Assembly: GCA_016025055.1 (NCBI GenBank)
Contig: CP065590.1
Span: 4,836,001 to 4,900,000, forward strand
Direction of reading: 5' to 3'
Source: Chryseobacterium indologenes
GTDB lineage: Bacteria; Bacteroidota; Bacteroidia; Flavobacteriales; Weeksellaceae
Length of the DNA stretch: 64,000 nucleotides
Below are positions 55,011-63,438 of this stretch, piece after piece (within the stretch, counting starts at the first letter, position 1; each line of letters begins with the position of its first letter). The notes beneath the pieces are model-generated. The model saw only the letters and a program-made list of their open reading frames with translations. It made no database searches and was not told the DNA's origin. The position numbers were made by a program, and so were the translations under genes.

Positions 55011-55032
55011 ATTTTCAATAATTTTTGAAAAT
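55011..55032. promoter_or_regulatory. Candidate operator, copy 2 (downstream operon)
   Basis: ATTTTCAATAA followed by TTTTTGAAAAT, a 22-base near-palindrome with one mismatch. It lies just upstream of the membrane-protein start at 54996. Same core as the site at 55618-55641, so it probably binds the same regulator. Confidence 0.65.
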
Positions 55033-55044
55033 TAAATTGAAATA

Positions 55045-55066
55045 AAAAAGGATTTTCATCCTTTTT
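55045..55066 (-). terminator. Terminator for the GbsR-like gene
   Basis: Stem AAAAAGGAT / ATCCTTTTT with a four-base loop, abutting the regulator's stop. Separates its transcript from the membrane operon. Confidence 0.75.
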
Positions 55067-55570
55067 CTATTTCAACAAGTTGGTAATTTTCCCAACCAGC
55101 CAATGATCGTCACTTTTAATCGCCAGATCCATAATATTATTGATCTTCCCGGTTACCGAGCTAAAATCTTCCATTAACTTGATGAATTCTTTTGCTCCCT
55201 CAGAGTCTTTGTCTTCAATATTTTTTAATTCTTCTAAAAAGGTAATAACGGGTTCTATTTCTCTTTTTCTGCGTTCCTTGGTGATTTGTTTGAAAAGATA
55301 CCAGACATCTTTTTCCGCCACGAAATATTCTTTCCGGTCTCCTTTGATAAATTCTTTTCTTACGATTCCCCAGTCGATCAAAGCCCGGAGATTCATATTG
55401 GCATTTCCTCTTGAAATTTCCAGCTGCTCCATGACCTCATCCGTAGAAAGCGGTTTTTCACTTGCCAAAAGCAAAGCATGTACCTGCGCCATTGTACGAT
55501 TGATGCCCCAATTGGTAGCAAACGTTCCCCAGGTCTGAATGTATTTTTCTTTAGCTTCTGAAAGTTGCAT
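55067..55570 (-). CDS. GbsR/MarR-family transcriptional regulator
   Basis: 167 residues. Winged helix with ALLLASEKPLSTDEVMEQLE and SRGNANMNLRALIDWGIVRKEF (recognition helix and wing), then a helical C-terminus that would dimerise. GbsR-type regulators control choline/osmolyte and membrane-stress genes in other bacteria, but no such genes are here. Two AT-rich palindromes with the same core flank it: one before its own start and one before the membrane operon. Confidence 0.85.
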   Translation of the reverse strand: MQLSEAKEKYIQTWGTFATNWGINRTMAQVHALLLASEKPLSTDEVMEQLEISRGNANMNLRALIDWGIVRKEFIKGDRKEYFVAEKDVWYLFKQITKERRKREIEPVITFLEELKNIEDKDSEGAKEFIKLMEDFSSVTGKINNIMDLAIKSDDHWLVGKITNLLK

Positions 55571-55617
55571 TATATTTCGTTTTTAAATTTCTAATACAAA
55601 TATAATTATATTTTTTG

Positions 55618-55641
55618 AATTTTCAATAATTATTGAAAATT
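55618..55641. promoter_or_regulatory. Candidate operator, copy 1 (autoregulation)
   Basis: A perfect 24-base palindrome with half-site AATTTTCAATAA, 48 bases upstream of the regulator start. Its core recurs with one change at 55011-55032. Suggests self-control by the GbsR/MarR-type protein. Confidence 0.7.
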
Positions 55642-56113
55642 AATTTTCAAACAAGACCTGCCGCCTCGTAAATTTCTGTTTTTTATTGTAGTGGCTGTCC
55701 TACATAAAAACAAAACATTCCTTTCCTGAGAAATAACTCCAAAATTAACTTAAGAGGGAATTATTGAATTTTCATGTTCATATTTGCTTCTAATACTCAT
55801 TATTTTAACAGCTTATTTATTCTTCTTATGCTATTTATTCACTTTTTTAGTAAAAAAGATTAGTAAAAAGCAAAAATAAGCAAAACGGTTAAAACCTTTG
55901 CTATACAAGGCTTTATAAAAACAGTAGTCTTAGTTAGGAAGTCGGTGTCTGATAGGTTTTGGGCTTAAAATGACAAGGTTAAGTTACTAATTCGTTACCG
56001 ATTGATAAAGGTAACTACATAGTTTAACTGATTATATTTCAGCTTTTTGCACCCATTTCTACATTCCCTTGTAACTCAATGTAATTTAATTTTAAACGTT
56101 AAACATTTGAGTT
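55642..56113. other. Intergenic region at the edge of the integrative element
   Basis: About 470 bases with no gene that I can support. Probably contains the left end of the mobile element and the integrase promoter. I find no direct repeat that I could call an att site, and no tRNA gene. Confidence 0.4.
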
Positions 56114-57364
56114 ATGGAACAGACAAAAAAATCGACGTTCAAACTGCTTTTCTATTTGAAAAAGAACGAACTGAAAAAGAACGGTAATGCCCCGATTATG
56201 GCACGTATTACCATTGACGGAACCCCTAAAACTTTCGGAACAAAGTTAGAAATAAACCCCAATAACTGGGATTTAAAACACGGACGAGTACAGGGCAAAA
56301 GTGCGCAGGCACTAAGCATCAATAAAAAACTGGATAACATACGTGGGCGTATCGACAAGATTTATGAAGATATGCTGAAGCACGAGGGCTTTGTGACCGC
56401 CCAAAAAGTAAAGCTGTCGTTTTTAGGTGTGGGTGTAATGGATGATGCAATACTTAAAGTATTCAACGACCAAAATGAGGATTTTAAAAAATTGGTTGAA
56501 AAGGAAGAACGCTCACAAAGCACCTACAACAAGTATATCACAGTTTACAATCATCTTACCACGTTTATAAAGGAACGATATCATCGTGATGATATGGCTT
56601 TTCGGGAATTGACTGGCGATTTTATCCGGGAGTTTGATTTTTACCTCCGGTACGATTTACAGTCTTCGCATAATACGGTTTGGGTGTACACGATGCCTGT
56701 ATTAGCCCTTGTGGAACTGGCTATTAAAAAGGGCTTGATACGTGATAATCCGTTTCAGGATTATGAAATTAATATGGAAGAAACCGACCGGGGTTATATC
56801 CTGAAAGAAGATGTTGAAAAGCTGATGATGTGCGTACCGTCGCACCCACGGTATGAACTGGTAAAAGACCTGTTTATTTTCAGTTGCTTTACAGGGCTTG
56901 CTTATGCGGATATTAAGAAACTGACAAGGAACAACATTCAATCATTCTTTGACGGTCATCAGTGGATTATCAGCAGGAGAAAGAAATCAGATATTGCTTC
57001 CAATGTTCGGTTAATGGAAATCCCTAAACGTATCATTGAGAAATATCAGGGTACGACAAGGAATGATTTTATCTTTCCGGTTCCGACCAATGCAACCTGC
57101 AATACGCACATAGGTAAACTGGTTGAAAAGGCAGAAATCATTACGGAGCAAAAAGTAACCTTTCACACGGCAAGGCATACTTTCGGAACAATGTTTTTGA
57201 CCGAGGGCGTACCACTTGAAAGCCTTAGCAAAATGATGGGGCATAAAAACATTTCCACCACACAGATTTATGCTAAAATCACAAGCCAAAAAATCAGTAA
57301 GGATATGGATTTAGTTACCCCTAAATTCAAGGCAATGGAAGAAGCGTTTATGATGGCAATCTAA
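56114..57364 (+). CDS. Tyrosine site-specific integrase
   Basis: 416 residues. N-terminal Arm-type DNA-binding domain (FKLLFYLKKNELKKNGNAPI, NNWDLKHGRVQG), a SAM-like core-binding domain, and a catalytic domain with CFTGLAYADIKKL, HTARHTFGTMFLTEG (His, Arg), GHKNISTTQIYAKI (His, nucleophile Tyr). This is the form that drives integration of Bacteroidota conjugative transposons. Transcribed toward the rest of the element. Confidence 0.93.
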   Translation: MEQTKKSTFKLLFYLKKNELKKNGNAPIMARITIDGTPKTFGTKLEINPNNWDLKHGRVQGKSAQALSINKKLDNIRGRIDKIYEDMLKHEGFVTAQKVKLSFLGVGVMDDAILKVFNDQNEDFKKLVEKEERSQSTYNKYITVYNHLTTFIKERYHRDDMAFRELTGDFIREFDFYLRYDLQSSHNTVWVYTMPVLALVELAIKKGLIRDNPFQDYEINMEETDRGYILKEDVEKLMMCVPSHPRYELVKDLFIFSCFTGLAYADIKKLTRNNIQSFFDGHQWIISRRKKSDIASNVRLMEIPKRIIEKYQGTTRNDFIFPVPTNATCNTHIGKLVEKAEIITEQKVTFHTARHTFGTMFLTEGVPLESLSKMMGHKNISTTQIYAKITSQKISKDMDLVTPKFKAMEEAFMMAI

Positions 57365-57387
57365 TCAGCTTTTATCTAATCACAATG

Positions 57388-57417
57388 AGCAGAACTTAAC
57401 GGTTCTGCTTTTTTTAT
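57388..57417 (+). terminator. Terminator after the integrase
   Basis: Stem AGCAGAAC / GTTCTGCT with a short loop and seven T, 24 bases past the integrase stop. Confidence 0.8.
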
Positions 57418-57939
57418 GCCTGTACATTTTGTGTAGGTAAAGCACATTACTTTCCTCTACGAAATCCAACGCTGTAAAGAGCTTATTACCTACTTCCGAA
57501 ATAGAAAATTGAAAAACGAAATCCCAATCTAACGCTCCCTGCTATTCCGTTTTTCAAATCTCTATTACAGGCTATCGTAGCCTGGTCATTAATGCCATAA
57601 AATTTAGAACAGAAAATTTCCACAATCAACCGGTAAAAAGGCAGCTAAGTTATAGCGGGCAGCCACCCCACACGCCCAACCAAAAGACTACGGCATAATG
57701 GCAAGGCAAAATGCTGGCTTCGCCGAGTTGCTATGTGTTGCCTTGCCACCCTCCGGGACTTATTCCGTTTCCTTTCGGTTTTACGCTGTTGCCCGCTTGG
57801 ATTATCTGCTTTCTTTTTTCCGGTTTTTCTTTTGGAAAAATTTATGCGAAGCGAAGCGGAGCAAACCACAACGGGAAGCGGGAAACGAGAAAAGCGAGTG
57901 AGTAAATAACATTTTTTCAAACATCAAAATTTTAGCATT
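57418..57939. other. Non-coding stretch with two strong hairpins
   Basis: About 520 bases without a convincing gene; short frames on both strands around 57645-57920 look like chance in a GC-richer, repeat-like sequence. CAGGCTA (57568-57574) and TAGCCTG (57578-57584) form a tight hairpin. GGCAAGGCAA (57700-57709) pairs with TTGCCTTGCC (57738-57747). Could be an RNA gene, a mobilisation site or part of the promoter for the DUF932 gene. Confidence 0.5.
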
Positions 57940-59013
57940 ATGGCACACAACATCAATTTCAACGAGCAAACAGGACGTCATTCATTCTTTAGCGTCCAAC
58001 AAAAAGCGTGGCACGGTTTGGGGCAAATCGTAGAGCAGTACCCAACAAGCGAGGAAGCAATCGTACACGCAGGTTTAGATTACGAGGTTATCAAATCCCC
58101 ACTGTTTACACAGGGCAGAACGATGAACATAGGCGACAGCGGAGAACTAATTGAAGCTAATGACATTTTAGTACCTAACAGTTTCGCAACACTCCGCACA
58201 GACACTAATAGACCGTTAGGCGTAGTAGGCAAAGACTACCATATCGTACAAAACCGTGAGGCGTTCAATTTCTTTGATGCTATTGTAGGCGGAGGCGAGG
58301 GAATATTGTACGAAACCGCAGGAGCATTGGGCAACGGGGAACGCATTTTTATCACTGCCAAGCTGCCCGACTATATCCGAGTAGGTAACGGCGACGACGT
58401 AACAGAAAAGTACATTTTTTTAACCACAAGCCACGACGGTAGCGGAAGTATTACCGCAGCATTTACCCCTATCCGTATCGTATGCCAAAACACCCTTAAC
58501 GCTTCATTGCGGAGTATGACCAACGTAGTGCGTATCAAACACACGTCAGGAGCAAAACAACGCCTTGAAAACGCTCACAAGGTTATGGGACTTGCCAACA
58601 CCCTAAGCACACAGTTAGAGAACATTTTTAATGACTGGGCTAAAGTAAGGGTAACAGACCGAGAAGTAAGAAAGCTAATCCAGTTGGCACTTTGCCCGAA
58701 CAAAGAAACGTTTAACCTGCTCAAAAAAGGTGCGGAAGATGAAGTTTCCACCGTGTTCAAAAACACCGTAGATGATGCCTTTGAATACGCTATGATAAGC
58801 GACACCCAACAAATGGCAACTACCAAAGGCACATTATTCGGGACTTACAATGCCGTTACAGGTTACTTTCAGAATGTACGCAATTACAGGGATGGCGAAG
58901 CCAAACTACAATCCATTGTAATGGGCGGTACAGCACAGCTAAAGACACAAAAAGCCTTTGAACTGTGTACAGACTTTGCCTATTCAGGAGCAGAGATTTT
59001 CAACTTCAATTAA
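57940..59013 (+). CDS. DUF932 (TIGR03299) phage/plasmid-like protein
   Basis: 357 residues. MAHNINFNEQTGRHSFF, KAWHGLGQIVEQYP and DGSGSITAAFTPIRIVCQNTLN match the DUF932 family, frequent on plasmids, phages and conjugative transposons. Function in these elements is unclear. First gene of a run of small accessory genes on the plus strand. Confidence 0.85.
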   Translation: MAHNINFNEQTGRHSFFSVQQKAWHGLGQIVEQYPTSEEAIVHAGLDYEVIKSPLFTQGRTMNIGDSGELIEANDILVPNSFATLRTDTNRPLGVVGKDYHIVQNREAFNFFDAIVGGGEGILYETAGALGNGERIFITAKLPDYIRVGNGDDVTEKYIFLTTSHDGSGSITAAFTPIRIVCQNTLNASLRSMTNVVRIKHTSGAKQRLENAHKVMGLANTLSTQLENIFNDWAKVRVTDREVRKLIQLALCPNKETFNLLKKGAEDEVSTVFKNTVDDAFEYAMISDTQQMATTKGTLFGTYNAVTGYFQNVRNYRDGEAKLQSIVMGGTAQLKTQKAFELCTDFAYSGAEIFNFN

Positions 59014-59064
59014 TCATCAAAGGCGACTGCCTGCAAAGGTGGTCGCCTACTAAAAATAAAAGAT

Positions 59065-59472
59065 ATGAAAGCATTAGATAAAATGGACAACCTCGATAAA
59101 GCGGGCTTGTTGTGCAAACTTTTTCCCGCAGAACTGGAGAACCTGCAAAACGCTATAAAAACGCAATGCGACTACTTTCTGCAAAATGAAACAGCATTCC
59201 GTGAGGGTTGGTATCAAAAGGGATTTTTCACCGCTGAATTTTGGTACAGGCTTGTGCAGAATGCACAAAAAGGAACAGCCCAAAATGAACCTCTTTGGAA
59301 ACGCCCGAACTGGTTTACAGACCATTTTTTTGACGGACACAATTCAATTTTCGCTATTCACTGCCTGATTGAATATACAGATGATGCACAATGCGACCCG
59401 CAATTAAAACAGGCGATACACCTGCTTTTCGGGAGCGACAAATTTTTACAGATAACCTTAAACGATAAATAA
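59065..59472 (+). CDS. Hypothetical accessory protein
   Basis: 135 residues, no signal peptide or membrane segment. Contains CKLFPAELENLQNAI and WFTDHFFDGHNSIFAIHC. Lies 51 bases after the DUF932 gene and 2 bases before the next gene, so probably one operon. Family not recognised, though such genes travel with DUF932 genes on Bacteroidota elements. Confidence 0.7.
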   Translation: MKALDKMDNLDKAGLLCKLFPAELENLQNAIKTQCDYFLQNETAFREGWYQKGFFTAEFWYRLVQNAQKGTAQNEPLWKRPNWFTDHFFDGHNSIFAIHCLIEYTDDAQCDPQLKQAIHLLFGSDKFLQITLNDK

Positions 59473-59474
59473 TT

Positions 59475-59969
59475 ATGGCTAATTGGTGCAACAACTGGGT
59501 TATTTTTGAGGGAACACCCGAAGCAATCGAACAGATAACACAGCTATTCAAATCAATGGCTGAACAGGAACATAAAGACGACTGCGGGCAATTACCCGAT
59601 TTCGTACAGGACACGCACGGAGATTATTTCTACAATATCAGTCAGGATAATGAAAGTGCGGGCGTGTTTCAGTATGAAACAAAATGGTCGCCAAACACGG
59701 AAGCGGTAAAGCAGATAGCCGAACATTTCAAAGTGAATTTCACACAGGACTATGAGGAATTAGGATGCTTAGTATATGGTCAGGCAATATTTGAAAACGG
59801 CATACTAAACGACACCTGCTTAGATAGCCAGGACTTTGACAGTTACGAATTAGACGAGGAAACAGATACCTACCATTTTGAGGGCAAGGAGTACGACAGC
59901 GAATGGGAAATACTCGACACCCTATTAGAACGTAAAATCGAAAATCAGTTAAACACCACTAAAATTTAG
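59475..59969 (+). CDS. DUF1281/YubB-like accessory protein
   Basis: 164 residues. The start MANWCNNWVIFEGTPEAIEQI is like the opening of YubB/DUF1281-type plasmid proteins with a ferredoxin-like fold. The rest is acidic. Starts 2 bases after the previous gene's stop. Function unknown. Confidence 0.68.
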   Translation: MANWCNNWVIFEGTPEAIEQITQLFKSMAEQEHKDDCGQLPDFVQDTHGDYFYNISQDNESAGVFQYETKWSPNTEAVKQIAEHFKVNFTQDYEELGCLVYGQAIFENGILNDTCLDSQDFDSYELDEETDTYHFEGKEYDSEWEILDTLLERKIENQLNTTKI

Positions 59970-59973
59970 AACG

Positions 59974-60410
59974 ATGAAACTATCAGATAAGGCGACAGCA
60001 CATATTTTGGTTAAAGCCAATACTAACAGCGAATGGGATAATTGCGGGTTTGCAATTATCCACCTATCCGAAGAATGGAAAAAGAACAGGAAAAACGGCT
60101 TGCACTGGTTAAGCCGTTAGAGGGCAATTCTTATTTCTGCTCAATGAACTACTATGATACGGCAGTAGATTTTTACAGTACAGGCGAAGACGATAACCCG
60201 AACATTGAAGAAATGCTAAACGGTAAGGAATGGGTATTCGTGGAGCTTGACGAGCAAGAGCAGGAAACGTTTACCGTTCCTGAAAACCGACTGGATTGTT
60301 TCAGGCTTGTATTGCGGGCAAACGGTACAGGCTACTATACAGCATACGGAAAGCATACGAGCGAAGAATTTTGGACGGAAGAGTTTTCATTAATCAAGTT
60401 AATTGCTTAA
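59974..60410 (+). CDS. Hypothetical accessory protein (one frameshift)
   Basis: About 145 residues after correction, starting MKLSDKATAHILVKANTNS at 59974. The A-run at 60079-60083 is one base short, after which the frame reads EKRLALVKPLEGN and ends DEEFW-type text at 60410. Spaced 4 bases after the previous gene. Conserved-looking but unnamed. Confidence 0.65.
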
Positions 60411-60428
60411 TCAGAAAAATTCAGCACA

Positions 60429-60623
60429 ATGAAAATCAGAGATAAAAACGGAAATTGGATTGAAGTTACTGACCTTAAAAAAGGTATTTGGCAAACTGGG
60501 TGGTACAAAGAATATCAGCATAACCCACCCGTTGAAAGCGATAAGGAAAGACAGGCATATTGGGCAGATATACACGAGAAATTATTAGCTTTAAAAGTAG
60601 GGTTAAATAACCCGAAAAATTAA
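60429..60623 (+). CDS. Small hypothetical accessory protein
   Basis: 64 residues, MKIRDKNGNWIEVTDLKKGI start. Overall basic and acidic mix with no membrane segment. Last gene of the accessory run, ending 4 bases before a hairpin. No family recognised. Confidence 0.6.
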   Translation: MKIRDKNGNWIEVTDLKKGIWQTGWYKEYQHNPPVESDKERQAYWADIHEKLLALKVGLNNPKN

Positions 60624-60973
60624 CAAACCGCCTGACCCGAAAAGTCAGGCGGCAAAAGACAGATCCTTCCGATGGTCGGAACAGTCTTTTTGCATTGAAT
60701 AGGTGTAACCCCTTTGTCAAAATGCAACCGCTCTGCACTTTCCCCATTTTACATTTTATCAAAATAGGTTACGATATTATTGTGTGGGATATTCAGTATC
60801 CCATTATTTGTTTTGTAATGACTTCTTTTCTTTCCACACAGCAACCAAAGAAAAGAAGCAAAAGAACGTCGCTTGGTTAATTTTGTCTTTTGTTTTTTTT
60901 GTAAGCTATCAAACAATTTCTAATTGATTAAATTTGAAATTTGTCAACAATTACAAATCGCTAAATCAAAGTA
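60624..60973. other. Non-coding stretch with four inverted repeats
   Basis: About 350 bases. CCGCCTGAC/GTCAGGCGG (60628-60652); TTGCATT/AATGCAA (60690-60727); GGGATA/TATCCC (60786-60802); CTTCTTTTCTTT/AAAGAAAAGAAG (60822-60858). Short open frames are chance. The set resembles an RNA gene or a mobilisation/replication region more than a simple spacer. Confidence 0.5.
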
Positions 60974-61966
60974 ATGATAGAAACTGAAATTTCAATAACA
61001 GTAAACAGAAAGCCTGATATTAATTTAATAGAACAAAAAATTATCGAAAACAAATTTCAATTTCCAATTTACATACGAGAATATGAATTTAGTTATCAAA
61101 TAAATTTCACGAGCGATTATGAAGAATGGGAATTGGATACAGCAATTCTCAATAGTTTCCCAGGATATGAATTTACTAAAAACCTTGAAAAAGGGCGAAA
61201 AGAAATAAGAATTCAAATAATGAGATACCAGTCTGAATTATCGACTGATGGTTGGGGAAGACAGATTGAAAATCCATTAAATGAAACGAAATATCTTGTA
61301 AAAACCTCAGCAAGCAAACCTGAAAAATTCAGCCCTAAAATCAAAGTTTTATTTGAAGACAAAGAGGAATATTACTTTATTAATATTGTGGATGGCATTA
61401 ACAAAACCACCGATGAAAAAGGTTTTTTGTTGTTAGATGACTTCAAAACAAAAAATGAGGATGGCAATGCTGAAATTTTAAAAGATAAACTTTACAAATC
61501 TCCTCAAGAGGCTTTCCAATGGGGATTTTACAAAATATCTGATGTTGTAGAAAACGATTTTAACATATATCTTGAAAACAAAAAGAAAGAAATCAGAGAA
61601 ATTCAAAAGCTACCTCGAAAAATCATCCGTGATTTTATAAATGCTTGTAATAGCTCCGATGAAAGTAATATTCTGAAACATCTTGACGAACAAATAATTT
61701 TTGAGAAACGTAAGAATTGGAAAACCATTTTTGAAGTCGAAGGAATTTCAAAATTCAAAGAATACCTTAGTTCTTCCGAACAAGAATTATGCGGCAAGGA
61801 TTTTAAAATTAGGTCATCTTGGAATTTTAATTTGCCCAATGTCACTATTGGTGTAAAATATTTTCCTTCTTCAGTTGACAAAGGAAGTAAGTTCAATCTT
61901 AAATATGAACAAATGACAATTACATTAGATAATAATAAGATTGTCGGTATTATATATGAAATTTAA
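60974..61966 (+). CDS. AT-rich cargo gene of unknown function
   Basis: 330 residues, no signal peptide. The C-terminal third (IIRDFINACNSSDESNIL, then a beta-rich end) has the helix-then-sheet look of an NTF2-like domain. Much more AT-rich than the neighbouring accessory genes, so probably separate cargo of the element. No family recognised. Confidence 0.65.
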   Translation: MIETEISITVNRKPDINLIEQKIIENKFQFPIYIREYEFSYQINFTSDYEEWELDTAILNSFPGYEFTKNLEKGRKEIRIQIMRYQSELSTDGWGRQIENPLNETKYLVKTSASKPEKFSPKIKVLFEDKEEYYFINIVDGINKTTDEKGFLLLDDFKTKNEDGNAEILKDKLYKSPQEAFQWGFYKISDVVENDFNIYLENKKKEIREIQKLPRKIIRDFINACNSSDESNILKHLDEQIIFEKRKNWKTIFEVEGISKFKEYLSSSEQELCGKDFKIRSSWNFNLPNVTIGVKYFPSSVDKGSKFNLKYEQMTITLDNNKIVGIIYEI

Positions 61967-62011
61967 TAAAATTTATCATTGAAATTCGGATACGAAAATG
62001 ATTGCTAATAG

Positions 62012-62401
62012 TTACTTGGTCGCTACTTCAATGGCTTTTCTAAAATCATCTGCATCGCTGCCAATAAGCAGATAACCTGCAAAACCAATCTCTAAAAGAG
62101 ATTTTACTGTTTTTTCTGTATCAATATCGCTATGGGCAATCAACTTAATGGTTGGATATTGCGTTCTTAATTTTTGAAGCTGCTCAAGCACATTCTTGTT
62201 GTAAAAATCAAGGTCTATAATACAAACTTTGGGAAGCTCTTTTAATGCTGATAATTGAGATAATCCGTCTTCAATGTTTTCCGAACGAAATAATACTTCA
62301 AGCCCTGAAGCAACGAGGTTATCACAGGTCAAATCCAAAATCGGACTGTTATCATTGATAAAGGCAAGAGTAATTCTTTGTTGTGCTGTACCAGTTTCCA
62401 T
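62012..62401 (-). CDS. Orphan receiver-domain protein
   Basis: About 129 residues from the Met at 62401 (METGTAQQRITLAFINDN), a better start than the longer frame. Receiver fold with phospho-Asp in VCIIDLDFYNK and a Ser/Lys switch area (KLIAHSD, GYLLIGSD). No output domain. Such single-domain regulators recur on Bacteroidota elements; partner kinase not in view. Confidence 0.75.
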   Translation of the reverse strand: METGTAQQRITLAFINDNSPILDLTCDNLVASGLEVLFRSENIEDGLSQLSALKELPKVCIIDLDFYNKNVLEQLQKLRTQYPTIKLIAHSDIDTEKTVKSLLEIGFAGYLLIGSDADDFRKAIEVATK

Positions 62402-62490
62402 ATCATACCTTTTTTGTGTTGATGTAGCCCCGCACAAAAAAGAAGGCGCAGGCAAACTACACTTACCGACATTGAGGCACTGGTATACCC

Positions 62491-62554
62491 GACAACGAAT
62501 AAGCGAGCGCCCACGCCTATGACGTGAGCGTTCCTACTTATCTGTCCCGTTGTC
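62491..62554 (-). ncRNA. Candidate structured leader of the receiver gene
   Basis: Long imperfect stem: GACAACG (62491-62497) with CGTTGTC (62548-62554), and inside it GAGCGCCCACGCC with GACGTGAGCGTTC, better paired on the minus strand (two G-U, one mismatch). It lies 90 bases upstream of the receiver start, in its probable leader. GC-rich in an AT-rich setting. Could also be a mobilisation hairpin. Confidence 0.45.
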
Positions 62555-62673
62555 TTAAAAATTACCAGTTTTCAATGTGGGACTTAAAGCAAAAACACTT
62601 TAAGTATTTTCTATATTTTCGATAACAAAGATACTGAACTCTTTCCTTTTTGATAGCATATAATACAAAAAGG

Positions 62674-62973
62674 TTACGGTAAAACTGCTTTATGTGAAAT
62701 ATAATTCTGTTCCAGTATTGTCAGAATATCGCTTTCCTTGTAAATAATCTTACCGCCTATTTGTATATACGGCAGGATATTATCATCACGATATTGCTGT
62801 AAAGTCCGTTTGCTGATATGGAGCAACTTACACACATCTTCGCCCGAAAGGTATATTTCGCCGTTCATTACAGGGCGGTAGTTTTTCAATATGCTTTCGA
62901 TACGGTTTCTTAGTTGCGTTATCATTTCCTGATGGACAATGATTTCTTCATTGTCATTCGTGAATAAATCCAT
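62674..62973 (-). CDS. HTH (HTH_17/excisionase-like) protein, copy 1
   Basis: 99 residues. LSGEDVCKLLHISKRTLQQYR is the helix-turn-helix, followed by the wing PYIQIGGKIIYKESD. Resembles excisionase/MerR-type small DNA-binders of conjugative transposons. Overlaps the next gene upstream by 20 bases. Confidence 0.8.
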   Translation of the reverse strand: MDLFTNDNEEIIVHQEMITQLRNRIESILKNYRPVMNGEIYLSGEDVCKLLHISKRTLQQYRDDNILPYIQIGGKIIYKESDILTILEQNYISHKAVLP

Positions 62974-63265
62974 TTTCGGTAGTATTGTACGGCTGTCCGG
63001 CTTCGAGCAAAGCCTGCACGTCCGAGCGTTTATAATAATTCTTACGGTTTAGTCGGGAATAGGGCAATAAGCCTTTGTCCTTGTAGGTCTGCAAAGTCCG
63101 TTTGGTTATGTTCATCATCAAACATACTTCTTGGTTATCGAGCCACTTCTCTTCTTTGAAAATAGGCGTGTATTTTCTCGTGGCATTTTCGGTCAGTTCC
63201 AAAAGTTCCCGTAGCCCATTATTCATTCCGTCCAATGCGGACTTTTGTATTGCGATAACTTCCAT
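62954..63265 (-). CDS. HTH (HTH_17/excisionase-like) protein, copy 2
   Basis: 103 residues. LDNQEVCLMMNITKRTLQTY and the wing PYSRLNRKNYYKRSD parallel copy 1, so the two are paralogues. They overlap and should be co-translated. Likely roles are excision or control of the element. Confidence 0.8.
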   Translation of the reverse strand: MEVIAIQKSALDGMNNGLRELLELTENATRKYTPIFKEEKWLDNQEVCLMMNITKRTLQTYKDKGLLPYSRLNRKNYYKRSDVQALLEAGQPYNTTENGFIHE

Positions 63266-63381
63266 AATCTGCTCATTTTTTCTGTGGAAGTCGAATTTAT
63301 AAAGGCTTGTAGTAGTGATAGGGAATGTTGCAGGGTTTGGCTTTGAGAGGTAGTGTTTGGCGGTTTACTTTTGCCATAAAC

Positions 63382-63418
63382 AAAAAATCGGATAACCTTT
63401 TGGGTTATCCGATTTTAC
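63382..63418 (-). terminator. Terminator for the partial ATPase gene
   Basis: Perfect 14-base stem AAAATCGGATAACC / GGTTATCCGATTTT with a five-base loop; T-rich on the minus strand, just past the stop at 63439. Confidence 0.85.
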
Positions 63419-63438
63419 TACTATTTGGAAATACTTAT

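Noticed and set aside
57645..57920. Short frames on both strands between integrase and DUF932 gene
   Set aside because: Overlapping frames in several phases with odd Arg/Ser/Lys-rich content; typical of chance in GC-richer repeat-like DNA.
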